From assembly GCA_034007705.1 (NCBI GenBank), contig JAVEQK010000006.1, forward strand, positions 1 to 64,000: a stretch of DNA of 64,000 nt. The letters are read 5' to 3'. A program made the position numbers and the translations under genes. Shown here piece by piece: positions 6,954-16,715 of the stretch. The number at the start of each line of letters is the position of its first letter. Position 1 is the stretch's first letter. Below the pieces are notes generated by a model that made no database searches, was not told the DNA's origin, and saw only the letters and a program-made list of their open reading frames with translations. This DNA comes from UBA10518 sp022837185. Lineage in GTDB: Bacteria; Desulfobacterota; Desulfobulbia; Desulfobulbales; Desulfobulbaceae.

Positions 6954-9170
6954 ATGCCTAAAGCAGTGAAATGGATCATCGGTATATTCGCCGTTCTGGC
7001 CGGCCTGCTGATCATTATCGCTTTCAGCCTGCCCAGGCTGATCGATCCCAACGACTACAAGGGAACCATCGCCCGCAAGGTGCAGGAACAGACCGGGCGG
7101 GAACTTTCCATTCCCGGCGACATCAAGCTGGACGTTTCCCTCCTTGACCTGCAGACCATGTTCAGCCTCGGCGACGTCAAGCTCTCGTCCAGCCCTGATT
7201 TTCCGGACACCGAATTTTTCTCGAGCAGGCAGGTGCAGATCGGCCTGGCCCTCTGGCCCCTGATCAGCAAGAAGGAACTGCGGGTCAGCAACATCCACCT
7301 GGAAGGGGTAAATGTCAATCTGGTCCGCAACGAGGATGGCTCCAGCAACTGGGACGACCTGACGGGGAAACCCGAAGCCGAACCCCCTGCCCGGGAGCCC
7401 GAGGCGCGGCCGCCCGTCAAGGGTGAGGGCACGTCCCTTGCCGGCCTTGACATCGGGGGCGTGCTGATCAAGGACATCAATGTGTCGCTGGAAGACCGGC
7501 AGGCCGGCAGGACCGTCAGGCTGAGCGACTTCAATCTCGATGCCGGCCACATCCGGAAAGATGCAGCCTTTCCCCTGGCCGCGGACTTCGCTCTGTTGCT
7601 GGACGACGGCAAGGGCAAGCCGCTCAGCGCCCGGATCGATGCCGAGACCGGCCTGACGCTCAACCTGGAGCGGCAGCACTTCCTGGTCGACGGTCTCACC
7701 GTGGACGGGGTGCTCCAGGGCGGTGCTCTCCCGGTACCGGAACTGCCCTTCACCCTGGCCGCGGACCTTGATCTTGATCTCGGGGGGCAGAAAATCGAGG
7801 TGAAAAAACTGGTCTTCAGCCAGGAAGACCTGCGCCTGGATGCCGCCCTGCGCGTGGACGGTCTTGCGGCCCCCAATGTATCCGGCACCGTGAATATCGC
7901 GCCGTTCTCGCCGCGCGCCCGGGCGGAAAGCCTCGGCTTTGCCCTACCTTTCGAGGACCCCCGGAGTCTGACCTCCATGACGGCCGGAATCGATTTCACC
8001 CTGGACCCCTCCAAACTGACCCTCTCCAGGCTGCTGCTCAACCTTGACCAGTCCACCGTCGAAGGAACGGCCGCGGTCACGGGTCTTGCCGGCAAGCCGG
8101 CGTACGAACTGGCGGTCCATGTCGACCAGATCGACCTGGACAGCTACAAAATGAAAAAGGCAGCGGAGACCGCCGGCCAGTCAACCCCGCCGCCGGCTGC
8201 TCCGGCCGCCGCCCCTGCCGCCGCCGCGACCGAACCTCCGCTCATTCCCGTGGAGATGCTGCGCGGCCTGAATTTCACCGCCGACATCCGGATCGACACC
8301 CTCAGGGCGGCGAAAATGAACCTGGCCGACATCGCGCTCAAGGCCTCGGGCCGGGACGGCCTGGTCAAGCTGGAACCGTTGAGCGCCGGGCTGTACGGCG
8401 GCACCATCAATGTCAGCGCCGACCTGGACAGCCGTCCGGCAGTGCCGACGGTCAGGGTGGCCAAAAACCTGCAGGGAGTGCAGCTCGGCCCGATGCTGCG
8501 TGACATGACCGGCAAGGAGGAGATCAAGGGCAGGGCGGACATCACGGCCGATATCACCACCAGAGGCCTCACCCGGCAGGAACTGACCCGCAATGCCAAC
8601 GGCACCATGAATCTGGCCCTGGCCGACGGCGAGATTGCCAAGCTGAAGATCATCGACACCATCCGGACCGCCAGGACGCTGATCGGCAGCAAGGACATCG
8701 GTGCCGTCCTGCAGCAGCAGGCGGCGCCGCAAACGTCCGGCCGTCCCACTTCCTTTGCCGCCCTGACCGGCAGCGGCGTCATCACCAACGGCGTTTTCCA
8801 CAACAACGACCTGGTGGCCGAATCCGAGCTGATGAAAGCAACCGGCAAGGGAACCGTCGACCTGGTCAACGAACGGATCGATTACCTGCTGACCATCTAC
8901 CTGGCCAAAGTTATTGACCGGGACCAGGAAACCGGCCTTGTCGATCTGGCAGACACGCCGATTCCCTACCGGGTGAAGGGGACCTTTGACAACATCGAGC
9001 AGACGGCCGCCCTGGAGGAAATCGTCAAAACCGGAGCCAAAAAGGCACTGCTCCGGGAACTGGAAAAACAACTGGGCGGTGACAAGCCCGAGGAAGGGGC
9101 CAAAAAGGAACCAACCGACCCCGCCAGGGACCTTATCAACAGGGGGCTGAAAGGCATCTTCGGCAAATAG
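6954..9170 (+). CDS. AsmA family protein
   Basis: A 738-residue protein with an N-terminal membrane anchor (residues 7-29) followed by a large periplasmic region. The opening IDPNDYKGTIARKVQEQTGR is typical of the AsmA family: bridge-like proteins that act at the inner membrane and influence outer-membrane lipid transport and assembly. A proline/alanine-rich linker occurs around residues 405-430, followed by the AsmA C-terminal domain with repeated beta-strand segments. It is a single gene between divergent and convergent neighbours. The lipid-transfer role is known for relatives and is inferred here. Confidence 0.85.
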   Translation: MPKAVKWIIGIFAVLAGLLIIIAFSLPRLIDPNDYKGTIARKVQEQTGRELSIPGDIKLDVSLLDLQTMFSLGDVKLSSSPDFPDTEFFSSRQVQIGLALWPLISKKELRVSNIHLEGVNVNLVRNEDGSSNWDDLTGKPEAEPPAREPEARPPVKGEGTSLAGLDIGGVLIKDINVSLEDRQAGRTVRLSDFNLDAGHIRKDAAFPLAADFALLLDDGKGKPLSARIDAETGLTLNLERQHFLVDGLTVDGVLQGGALPVPELPFTLAADLDLDLGGQKIEVKKLVFSQEDLRLDAALRVDGLAAPNVSGTVNIAPFSPRARAESLGFALPFEDPRSLTSMTAGIDFTLDPSKLTLSRLLLNLDQSTVEGTAAVTGLAGKPAYELAVHVDQIDLDSYKMKKAAETAGQSTPPPAAPAAAPAAAATEPPLIPVEMLRGLNFTADIRIDTLRAAKMNLADIALKASGRDGLVKLEPLSAGLYGGTINVSADLDSRPAVPTVRVAKNLQGVQLGPMLRDMTGKEEIKGRADITADITTRGLTRQELTRNANGTMNLALADGEIAKLKIIDTIRTARTLIGSKDIGAVLQQQAAPQTSGRPTSFAALTGSGVITNGVFHNNDLVAESELMKATGKGTVDLVNERIDYLLTIYLAKVIDRDQETGLVDLADTPIPYRVKGTFDNIEQTAALEEIVKTGAKKALLRELEKQLGGDKPEEGAKKEPTDPARDLINRGLKGIFGK

Positions 9171-9355
9171 AAACCAGTTTGCCGGGCAGGCAGACTGAAG
9201 GCTGTCAGGCGGGATACATTTGCGGTTTCGACGGTAATTTCGATTGCGATTTCGATTTCAAAGAAACGAGTCCTGTGCCGCGTTGTCAATAACTGAACCC
9301 ATCGTGGTCAGAAGGGGGTACTGCAGGCATTCCGGCCGCGCCATTTCCGTTCGCC

Positions 9356-10732
9356 TCACTTTCCGACATCGCCCCGGAACAGCGAAAACCCAATCCCGAC
9401 CACGCACAGCAGCACGAAAAACATGAAACAGGCCTGCATGCTCGTCTGGAACAGGGGATAATTCTCGACCCGGATCTCCTGCCGGCCGATGAAAATCGCC
9501 AGGAAAACCGTGGCAATGGCCATGCTGAACATCTGGCCCAGCAGGCGCATGGTCGCGACCGTGCCGGAGGCGATGCCGTACTGCCGCCGCTCGACCGAGC
9601 CCATGATGGCGCTCATATTCGGCGAGGAAAACAGGGCGAAGCCGAAACCGAGCAGCGCCAGGTTGGAGGCGATCAGCCACAGTTCCGTTGACTCCCCCAG
9701 GAAGACAAAAAACGCCAGCCCCAGCGCGGTCAGACTCATGCCGGCCGAGGCCAGCACCCGGGGCTGAACGGTATCCGAGAGCTTGCCCGCCTGGGCGGAA
9801 AAAAGGGCCATCATCACCGGCTGGATCATGAGAATCGTCCCCGCGCTCTGCGGTTCCATCCCCTTGAGGTACTGGAGGTAGAGACTGATCTGGAAGGTCA
9901 CCGCAAAGGTGGCGGCGTAATGGATCAGGGCGGCCAGGCTGGAAAACAGGAAGGTGCGGTTGCCCTGGAACAGGCCGACCTCGAACACCGGATAGGGCGT
10001 TTTTTTCTGCCGGCGGTAAAACAGGACCAGCCCAAGACAGCCGGCAAAAAACAGGATCGCCGCCTCCCGGTCGAGTATCCGGGTGGCGCCGTAAACCAGG
10101 AGGAAGATGGCCACCGCGTAAATCACCGCTCCCTGGATGTCGAATTTTTCGCCCCGGGCCTCGGCCCACTCCCCTTTCAGGAAGCGGACGGCGATGGCCA
10201 GGGAGATCAGTCCGAGCAGAACCATCAGCACGAATATCGACCGCCAGCCGAGAAGTCCGGTCAGAAATCCCCCGACGAAAGGTCCGGTGGCCAGGCCGAC
10301 ATACACCGACGTAACCAGAATGCCGATCCCCCGCCCCCTCTTTTCCCTGGGAAAGACCGAGGTCAGAATGGCCATGCCGGTGGTGATGAACATCGCCGCG
10401 CCGATGCCCTGGACACCCCGCATGGCCAGAAACCATGCGACATCAGGGACAAGGACCGATGCGGCTGAACCGGCCGTGTAGATGATCACCCCGCTGATAA
10501 ACACCTTCTTGCGGCCGTAGATATCGGCAAACTTGCCGGCCGGCACGAGGATAATGGCGGTGGCGAGAAGGTACGAGGTCGCGATCCAGCCGAGGAGGAC
10601 CGCATCGGCGCCGAGATCGTCCTGGATGGCGGGCAGCGCGACATTGACCGACGACACCATGAACGGGGCCATGAAGGCCGTCACCGTGGTGACGAAGAGG
10701 GCGGATTTCTGCAGGGCATCGTCCCTGGACAT
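9356..10732 (-). CDS. MFS drug-efflux-type transporter
   Basis: A 458-residue major facilitator with at least twelve hydrophobic segments. The loop between helices 2 and 3 carries GKFADIYGRKKVF, the A-motif of the superfamily, and the opening ATVTAFMAPFMVSSVNVALP matches proton-driven multidrug exporters of the DHA2/EmrB group. The ATG at 10732 is preceded by AAGGAA. The gene is monocistronic between the AsmA gene and a divergent DUF2905 gene. The substrate cannot be predicted. Confidence 0.85.
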   Translation of the reverse strand: MSRDDALQKSALFVTTVTAFMAPFMVSSVNVALPAIQDDLGADAVLLGWIATSYLLATAIILVPAGKFADIYGRKKVFISGVIIYTAGSAASVLVPDVAWFLAMRGVQGIGAAMFITTGMAILTSVFPREKRGRGIGILVTSVYVGLATGPFVGGFLTGLLGWRSIFVLMVLLGLISLAIAVRFLKGEWAEARGEKFDIQGAVIYAVAIFLLVYGATRILDREAAILFFAGCLGLVLFYRRQKKTPYPVFEVGLFQGNRTFLFSSLAALIHYAATFAVTFQISLYLQYLKGMEPQSAGTILMIQPVMMALFSAQAGKLSDTVQPRVLASAGMSLTALGLAFFVFLGESTELWLIASNLALLGFGFALFSSPNMSAIMGSVERRQYGIASGTVATMRLLGQMFSMAIATVFLAIFIGRQEIRVENYPLFQTSMQACFMFFVLLCVVGIGFSLFRGDVGK

Positions 10733-10952
10733 GCTGGTTTCCTTGTGTATGGACAAAAGTATCAATTGCGGCGGACCGGACCGGGTTGCATACTATGCTA
10801 CTTTGCCGGCGGTTTCCATATTTTTCCGCCCGCCGTCGGCATGGCGGCTGCCGGACCGGGTTGCAATATTTCCGGGAGAGACATACAGTACAGAGGACAG
10901 GGAAAAACCGGGTATCACCCACTTCAATGAACGCACTATCTGAGACAGGCCG

Positions 10953-11177
10953 ATGAAAACCCTTGCCGTGCTGCTGCTGGTCACGGGCGGGCTGCTGATC
11001 GCCGGGGGGCTGCTCCTGCTGGTGATGGACAAGATCCCCTGGTTCGGCAACCTGCCGGGGGACATCCATTACCGCGGCCGCAACTTCTCCTTCCATTTCC
11101 CCCTTATGACCGGCCTGATCATCAGCATCATCCTGACCGTCATCATCAACATCATCATGCGCTTTCTGGGGAAATAG
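10953..11177 (+). CDS. DUF2905 family small membrane protein
   Basis: A 74-residue protein with two transmembrane helices (about 3-27 and 50-70) joined by the conserved stretch GNLPGDIHYRGRNFSFHFPL, which marks the DUF2905 family. The family has no established function. The gene is divergent from the MFS transporter and convergent with nfo. Confidence 0.8.
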   Translation: MKTLAVLLLVTGGLLIAGGLLLLVMDKIPWFGNLPGDIHYRGRNFSFHFPLMTGLIISIILTVIINIIMRFLGK

Positions 11178-11197
11178 TCGGGCCGGTCCCGGCGGAA

Positions 11198-12052
11198 TCA
11201 CTCTTCGAGCAGCGACCGCAGCCGCCGCAGGTTTTCCCGGTCCTCGGCCAGGTCCTCCCCTTTCGGGGTTTCCAGGGTCATCGGGTGGGCCGCGAACCGC
11301 CGGTCGTTGAGCAGCGGGCGAAAGCCCTCGAGGCCGATCATGCCCCTGCCGATATGTTCGTGGCGGTCCACCCTGGAGCCCAGGTTTTTTCTGGCGTCGT
11401 TGAGATGAAAGAATTGCAGGCGGGCGATGCCGACGGTCCGGTCGAATTCGGCCATGGTTTGGTCATAGGCGTCTTCACCCCTGAGATCATAGCCGGCGGC
11501 GAAAACATGGCAGGTGTCAAAGCAAACCCCCAGCCGATCCGTAAAGCGCGATCGCCCGATAATCCAGGCCAGCTCCTCAAACCGGCTGCCCAGGCCGGTG
11601 CCCTGGCCGGCGGTGGATTCCAGCAGGACGGTCACCTTTGATCGGCCGCCGGCCAGCTCGAACACCCGGTCGAGATGCCGGGCAACATTTTCCAGGCCCG
11701 CCTCGATGCCGGCGCCGCCGTGACTGCCGGGATGGATGACCGCCCAGGGGATCCCCAGGATGTCGCACCGTTGCAGTTCCCCGGCAAAGGCCCTGATCGA
11801 ATCCTCCGCCTGTTTTTCCCGGCTGCTGCCCAGGTTGATCAGGTACGAGGCATGCGAGGCCACCGGCATCCAGCCCGCCTCCTCCCATTTGCCCCGGAAC
11901 AGGGCAATCTCCTCTTCAGTCAGCGGCGGAGCATGCCACTGGCGCTGGTTGCGGGTGAAAATCTGCAGGGCCTCGCCCCCCGCCTTGGCAATGCGGTCAA
12001 AGGCCAGGTGCAGGCCGCCGGCCACCGATTCATGAGCTCCCAGCAGGGGCAT
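11198..12052 (-). CDS. nfo: Endonuclease IV (AP endonuclease)
   Basis: A 284-residue TIM-barrel enzyme that cuts the DNA backbone 5' of abasic sites in base-excision repair. The zinc-ligand motifs are present in order: VIHPGSH, GVCFDTCHVFAAGYD and DRHEHIGRG. The length is normal for the family. The start codon lies one base after the surE stop, so the two genes are co-transcribed and probably translationally coupled. Confidence 0.95.
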   Translation of the reverse strand: MPLLGAHESVAGGLHLAFDRIAKAGGEALQIFTRNQRQWHAPPLTEEEIALFRGKWEEAGWMPVASHASYLINLGSSREKQAEDSIRAFAGELQRCDILGIPWAVIHPGSHGGAGIEAGLENVARHLDRVFELAGGRSKVTVLLESTAGQGTGLGSRFEELAWIIGRSRFTDRLGVCFDTCHVFAAGYDLRGEDAYDQTMAEFDRTVGIARLQFFHLNDARKNLGSRVDRHEHIGRGMIGLEGFRPLLNDRRFAAHPMTLETPKGEDLAEDRENLRRLRSLLEE

Positions 12053-12053
12053 G

Positions 12054-12803
12054 CTACATCTTCCAGTGTTCCCGCAGGTAGTCGCGGCCTTCGTGGTTGG
12101 TCAGGTCAAGCTGAATGGGGGTGACCGAGATATATCCTTCCCGCAGGGCCTGCTCGTCGGTATCCTCCCCGCCGGTCCACTGCACCGTGCCCCCGCCGAT
12201 CCAGTAATGCTTCCTGCCCCGGGGATCATAGGTTTCCTGGATGGCGTTCTTATAGATGCGCCTTCCCTGGCGGGTAAAGCGGATGCCGCGGATATCGCCA
12301 GGCGGAAGCTGGGGGATGTTGATGTTGAGCAGGGTATTTGCCGGCAGACCGAACTGCAGCGCCATGGAGGCCAGCTTCCAGGCCACTCCGGCGGCCGTTT
12401 CGAAGTCAAAAGGCGGCTCCCCGGCCAGGGAAAAGGCCAGGGAGGGAATCCCATACATGGTGCCTTCAATGGCCGCGGAAACGGTCCCCGAATAGCTGAT
12501 GTCGTCGCCCAGGTTCGGACCGGGGTTGATCCCGGACACAAGCAGGTCGGGCATTCGCGGCAGGATCTTGTTCATCCCCAGGGTCACGCAGTCGGTCGGG
12601 GTGCCGTCCAGGGTATAGACGTCTTCCCTCAGCTCGCGCACATGCAGGGGCCGGTTCATGGTCAGGGCGTGGCTCACCGCGCTCTTGTCGCGCTCCGGAG
12701 CGACAATTACTGCCCGGCCCAGATGGCGGACGGCATCGTGCAGCGCCTTGATGCCCGGAGCATCCACGCCGTCGTCGTTGGTCACCAGTATATACGAAGA
12801 CAT
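12054..12803 (-). CDS. surE: 5'/3'-nucleotidase SurE
   Basis: A 249-residue divalent-metal-dependent nucleotidase that removes phosphate from nucleoside monophosphates. The amino-terminal TNDDG and the later SGINPGPNLGDDISYSGTV contain the metal-binding Asp and Asn residues. The ATG at 12803 has AGGGAG upstream, so the longer open frame to 13010 is not used. It sits between cbiK (31 bp upstream) and nfo. Confidence 0.95.
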   Translation of the reverse strand: MSSYILVTNDDGVDAPGIKALHDAVRHLGRAVIVAPERDKSAVSHALTMNRPLHVRELREDVYTLDGTPTDCVTLGMNKILPRMPDLLVSGINPGPNLGDDISYSGTVSAAIEGTMYGIPSLAFSLAGEPPFDFETAAGVAWKLASMALQFGLPANTLLNINIPQLPPGDIRGIRFTRQGRRIYKNAIQETYDPRGRKHYWIGGGTVQWTGGEDTDEQALREGYISVTPIQLDLTNHEGRDYLREHWKM

Positions 12804-12834
12804 AGCTCCCTTTGCAGCATGGGCGGAGGGCTGC

Positions 12835-13716
12835 TTACCGCAGCCGTATCCCCGCGCCGGCCGCCGCCGCGGCCGTCCGTTGGACAAATATCCGGGCAAA
12901 GGCATCCTGCTCGCCCAGTCCGCGCAGGACCGGCTCCACCGCCAGACCCTGCTGTTCAAGCTGTTCTTTCCAGCCGCGCGGGGCCGGACCGAGCATGTCC
13001 TTGCGGACATGGCTGCCGGCCGCCACCATGAACGGCTTGAGCACCACCCGCTTCACCCTGCCGCTCCTGAGCCGTTCGAGGGCATCGGCAAGGGGCCGCT
13101 CCCCCTCCACCGTGCCGATCACCGTCAGGACATCCGGATAGAGGCGGCGCATGACTTCGGCAAAACGGTGGTAAACGGGAGCGATGGCAACATGCCTGGC
13201 GCCGTGCCCCATGTACAGCAGGGCGGCGTTCCGCTCCCGGGCAAAACGGACATCCTCGGCCAGGGCCCGGGCCGCCTCGAGGATATCCTCCTCATCATAT
13301 CCCGCCCCATCCCCGGCCGGTCCCAGAACAGGCCGGGCAAGCACCAGCGCTGGGGATCCCGGCCCGCGGCTCAGTTCCCCGGTCAAGGCCTGCAGTTGGC
13401 GGAACTCCCCGCCCGGGGCGATGTAGACCGGCTGGACCACAACCGCCGCGCAGCCCTGATCGAGCAGGCCGGCAAGGACGGTCCGCGGGTCCTGAATTGC
13501 ATAAATTTCAGCCGGCACCTCCGGGTGGGCGGTCCGGTAATCCCGGTCCGCGGCCCGCCGGTGCCAGGCGGAACGGATCAGGGGCGAGGTGAAGGCCGGC
13601 CGGACCGGGGTCGACGGGTACCGTTCAATCATCCGCTCCCGGATATTGAGCAGAGCCGGCAGGGCCCGCGCCACCGAGGTGCCGAACATGGCCAGGACGA
13701 TCGCCCCGGGGGTCAT
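12835..13716 (-). CDS. cbiK: Sirohydrochlorin cobaltochelatase CbiK
   Basis: A 293-residue chelatase of the CbiK/HemH fold that inserts Co2+ into sirohydrochlorin in the anaerobic B12 pathway (some relatives can also insert iron). The two metal-site histidines are in YMGHGARH and in KPFMVAAGSHVRKDM. No signal peptide is seen, so it should be cytoplasmic, unlike the exported CbiK form known from Desulfovibrio. It follows the B12 uptake operon on the same strand after a 254-bp gap with no clear terminator, and is followed by surE. Confidence 0.9.
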   Translation of the reverse strand: MTPGAIVLAMFGTSVARALPALLNIRERMIERYPSTPVRPAFTSPLIRSAWHRRAADRDYRTAHPEVPAEIYAIQDPRTVLAGLLDQGCAAVVVQPVYIAPGGEFRQLQALTGELSRGPGSPALVLARPVLGPAGDGAGYDEEDILEAARALAEDVRFARERNAALLYMGHGARHVAIAPVYHRFAEVMRRLYPDVLTVIGTVEGERPLADALERLRSGRVKRVVLKPFMVAAGSHVRKDMLGPAPRGWKEQLEQQGLAVEPVLRGLGEQDAFARIFVQRTAAAAAGAGIRLR

Positions 13717-13970
13717 GGCCGTTCAGCCGGCAGCGGCCCGACCCGCCCTGCGAGGACAAATACGGTGAAGGACATGTTGTGACAATCCCGAATATTTTTC
13801 CCGCGTTTCCCCGCGGGATTTTCGATTTCGATTGCGATGAGATTTTCCGCCCGTTCCGGTGGAATTTGCCTACCTCGGCACCGAAAATACCGGCGCCCGA
13901 CGCATTGAAACCAATGGCGTCTCCGGTCGGGGCATCAATATCCGGACTGTACTGAACCGCACCGGCAAAG
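13717..13970. other. Gap between btuD and cbiK
   Basis: No gene is assigned. It holds a small GC hairpin (about 13799-13817) without a minus-strand T-tract, and a 14-base sequence also found at 9237-9250. A plus-strand open stretch (13841-14026) looks protein-like but has no start signal. Confidence 0.4.
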
Positions 13971-14810
13971 TCAAGACAGGGAGGGAGGCTGCTGCGCCAT
14001 GGCTTCGTCCTCCTCTGCCTGCCTGATCGGATCGAACGGCAGGATGCTTATCCTGGGGGTCCCGGTCAGGGGGTGGAAATCGACATGCATGGGGCAGCCG
14101 TAGGCCTGCCGGAGGTTTTCCGCGGTCATGATCTCCGCCGGACTGCCGCCGGTCACTTCCCGTCCGTCCTTGACAAGCAGTATCCTGCTGCCGAACATGG
14201 CCGCCAGGTTGAGGTCGTGGGAGACCATCACCACGGTCACCCCCTCCTCCTTCCGCAGCCGCTGCATGAGCTGCATGATCAGCACCTGGTGGGCCGGATC
14301 GAGAGCGGCGGTGGGTTCGTCGAGCAGCATGATCCGGGGCTGCTGGCAGATGGCCCGGGCGATCATGACCCGCTGGCGCTCCCCGCCGGACAACTGGTCC
14401 AGGCGCCGGCCGGCCAGATGGTCCACCTCGGTGAACCGCATGGCCCGGCGGGCCGCCTCATAATCCCGCTGCTTCTCCCGCTCCAGCAGGCCGAGGTGCG
14501 GGAAGCGGCCCATCAGCACGGTCTGCTCGACGGAAAAGGAAAACTCCAGGCTGACCTGCTGGGGAACCAGGGCCACGGTGGCGGCCAGCCCCCGCCGGGA
14601 GTAGGCAGGCAGAGGACGGCCGAGAATGGTGACCCCGCCCTCCGCCACGTGGGCCAGGCCGCACAGGGTTTTGAGCAGGGTCGTCTTGCCCGCCCCGTTG
14701 GGGCCGATGACGACCAGGAAATCGTTCTCCCGGACCGCGCAGGACAAACCGTCGAGGATTTTTCTTTTGCCCGCCCTGACCGTTACGGCGTCAACGGATA
14801 CCGCGTTCAT
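13971..14810 (-). CDS. btuD: Vitamin B12 ABC transporter ATPase
   Basis: A 279-residue ABC ATPase with Walker A GPNGAGKTT, Q-loop, signature LSGGERQR, Walker B IMLLDEP and the switch His in MVSHDLN. It belongs to the FecE/BtuD group that serves iron-siderophore and cobalamin importers. The ATG at 14810 overlaps the btuC stop by 4 bases (ATGA). Gene order and the riboswitch upstream of btuB make cobalamin the likely substrate; a haem or siderophore role is the alternative on sequence alone. Confidence 0.88.
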   Translation of the reverse strand: MNAVSVDAVTVRAGKRKILDGLSCAVRENDFLVVIGPNGAGKTTLLKTLCGLAHVAEGGVTILGRPLPAYSRRGLAATVALVPQQVSLEFSFSVEQTVLMGRFPHLGLLEREKQRDYEAARRAMRFTEVDHLAGRRLDQLSGGERQRVMIARAICQQPRIMLLDEPTAALDPAHQVLIMQLMQRLRKEEGVTVVMVSHDLNLAAMFGSRILLVKDGREVTGGSPAEIMTAENLRQAYGCPMHVDFHPLTGTPRISILPFDPIRQAEEDEAMAQQPPSLS

Positions 14811-15805
14811 CGCCCGGACCGCCACAGCATGAGGATAAAAACGGGCGCGCCGATCATGGCGGTAATCACTCCCACCGGCATCTCCCCGCCGGCCGGCAGG
14901 GACCTGGCCAGCAGATCGCACAGCACCAGGTATGCCCCGCCGCCGAGGATGCAGGCCGGGACCAGCACCCTGTGGTCCGGCCCCAGCAGGAGGCGAAAAA
15001 AATGGGGAACCACCAGACCGACAAACCCCACCAGGCCGGACTGACTGACGACGATGCTGACCATCAGGGTCGTTGTCCCCAGCAGCACCCAGGTGGTCCG
15101 CTGCAGGTGCATGCCCAGGGCCGCGGCCGACTCGTCCCCGGTGAGCAGCAGGTTCAGGGGCCGGGCATGGGCATGGATCAGAAAAAAGCAGGCCAGCAGT
15201 GGCAGGAGCAGATAGGCCCGCCGGGGATCGGCCATGGACAGGTCGCCCATCAGCCAGAAAAGGATGTGATGGACCTGGGAGCTTTGCGACAGCGAGAGCA
15301 GGAACATGATGCAGGCCGCGCAGAAGGCGTTGAGCATCACCCCGGCCAGCAGCAGGCCGTCACTTCTGCCGGTTGTCCCGCCCCGCGCCAGGAAAAGCAC
15401 CATGCCCATGACCAGCATGGAGCCGGCAAAAGATGAGAGGGTCACCCCGGGAAACATGGCCAGGCCCCCGAGTATGCCGAGGATGGCACCGACCGCCGCC
15501 CCGCCGGAAATGCCGAGGATATAGGGTTCAGCCAGGGGATTGCGCAGCCGGGCCTGAAAAACGAGGCCGCCGAGGGACAGGGTGGCGCCGACCGCAGCGG
15601 CCAGCAGGGCGCGGGGAAGGCGGATCTGCCAGAGAATGGTCCTGACCGTGTCATTGTCCGACCTGCCGATGAGCACCGCCAGCACCTCCCCGCTCTTCAG
15701 CGAGGAGGAGCCGGCCAGCAGGGAGGCCCCGACGGCCGCCAGGAGAACAAGGCCGAGGACCGGCAGGATCCGGGCCGGCCGGTTTGACCCCCGCTTATCG
15801 GCCAT
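14807..15805 (-). CDS. btuC: Vitamin B12 ABC transporter permease
   Basis: A 332-residue FecCD/BtuC permease with about nine or ten hydrophobic helices. Typical family stretches are RLPRALLAAAVGATLSLGG and GLVGFVGLVVPHFFR, the latter near the coupling helix that meets the ATPase. It overlaps btuF by 11 bases and btuD by 4, so the three genes are tightly coupled. It forms the inner-membrane channel of the cobalamin importer. Confidence 0.9.
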   Translation of the reverse strand: MADKRGSNRPARILPVLGLVLLAAVGASLLAGSSSLKSGEVLAVLIGRSDNDTVRTILWQIRLPRALLAAAVGATLSLGGLVFQARLRNPLAEPYILGISGGAAVGAILGILGGLAMFPGVTLSSFAGSMLVMGMVLFLARGGTTGRSDGLLLAGVMLNAFCAACIMFLLSLSQSSQVHHILFWLMGDLSMADPRRAYLLLPLLACFFLIHAHARPLNLLLTGDESAAALGMHLQRTTWVLLGTTTLMVSIVVSQSGLVGFVGLVVPHFFRLLLGPDHRVLVPACILGGGAYLVLCDLLARSLPAGGEMPVGVITAMIGAPVFILMLWRSGR

Positions 15806-16715
15806 TGCCGGCTCCGTCCGGATGCAGCAGCCGGACCAGGCTGACCAGGGCATCGGCCAGCCTGGGCACCGGCCGGTCAAAAAGGCCGGCGTCGACCACG
15901 TGAACCCGGCCGTTTTGCACCGCCGGAATTTCAGGCCACCGGAGCCACTCGCGCTGCAGCTCCTCCTCGGTATGGCCGCCCGCCATGGAGGCGATGATGA
16001 CCACCTCCGGGCGCATGGCGAGGATAGCCTCCCAGGAAAAACGGGGATAGCCGGCCGGGCCGGCGGCCAGGTTTCTGCCCCCGGCCGCGGTGATCAAGGT
16101 ATCGATGAAGGTTCCACTCCCGGCGGAAATCATCGGCGCGGCATCGATCTGGAAAAACACCGTCGGCCGGTCCGCCGCCACCAACACCGTGCGCTCGACG
16201 CCCGCCATTTTCCCCTCCATCTCCCGGGCAATCTCCGCGGCCCGCTCCCCGGCGTCCAGGAGCTCCCCGAGCAGCAGCACCGACTCGACTATCTCCGGCA
16301 GGGTGCGGGGATCAAAGGCAAATACCGGGATTGCCAGGCCTTCTATCCGCCGGATCACATGCCCGGGATTGCCGTCCCGGGTCGCCAGGCACAGGTCGGG
16401 CCGCAGGGCCACGATCCGTTCGATGTCGGGATGCTGGTAGCTGCCGACCCTGGGCAGGGCTGCGGCGGCCGGCGGTTCATCGGCATACAGGGTCGCGCCG
16501 ACCAGCAGATCGCCCCGCCCCAGGTCAAAGACGATCTCGGTCAGGCTGGGGACCAGGGAGACGATGCGCCGGGGCTGCGCCGGCACCTGAACCGTCCTGC
16601 CGGTCTGGTCCTCCAGCAGGCGGAACCCGGCGGCCCGGCCCGCCCCTGCCCAGCCCGTCCAGGCGAGGGTCAGGGCCAGGGAGATGACAAGAACGCATCT
16701 GATCAGCATGGTCAT
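15795..16715 (-). CDS. btuF: Cobalamin-binding periplasmic protein
   Basis: A 306-residue binding protein of the BtuF/FhuD class with a signal peptide (hydrophobic residues 5-28). The mature part starts FRLLEDQTGRTVQVP and has VSLVPSLTEIVFDLG, the common opening of cobalamin-binding proteins of this family. It delivers corrinoid to BtuCD. The start overlaps the end of tonB by 4 bases; a second ATG two codons later (16709) is possible. Confidence 0.9.
   Translation of the reverse strand: MTMLIRCVLVISLALTLAWTGWAGAGRAAGFRLLEDQTGRTVQVPAQPRRIVSLVPSLTEIVFDLGRGDLLVGATLYADEPPAAAALPRVGSYQHPDIERIVALRPDLCLATRDGNPGHVIRRIEGLAIPVFAFDPRTLPEIVESVLLLGELLDAGERAAEIAREMEGKMAGVERTVLVAADRPTVFFQIDAAPMISAGSGTFIDTLITAAGGRNLAAGPAGYPRFSWEAILAMRPEVVIIASMAGGHTEEELQREWLRWPEIPAVQNGRVHVVDAGLFDRPVPRLADALVSLVRLLHPDGAGNGR

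Noticed and set aside
13799..13817. Terminator after btuD
   Set aside because: The hairpin is followed by A-rich rather than T-rich sequence on the minus strand, so it would not end btuD transcription.
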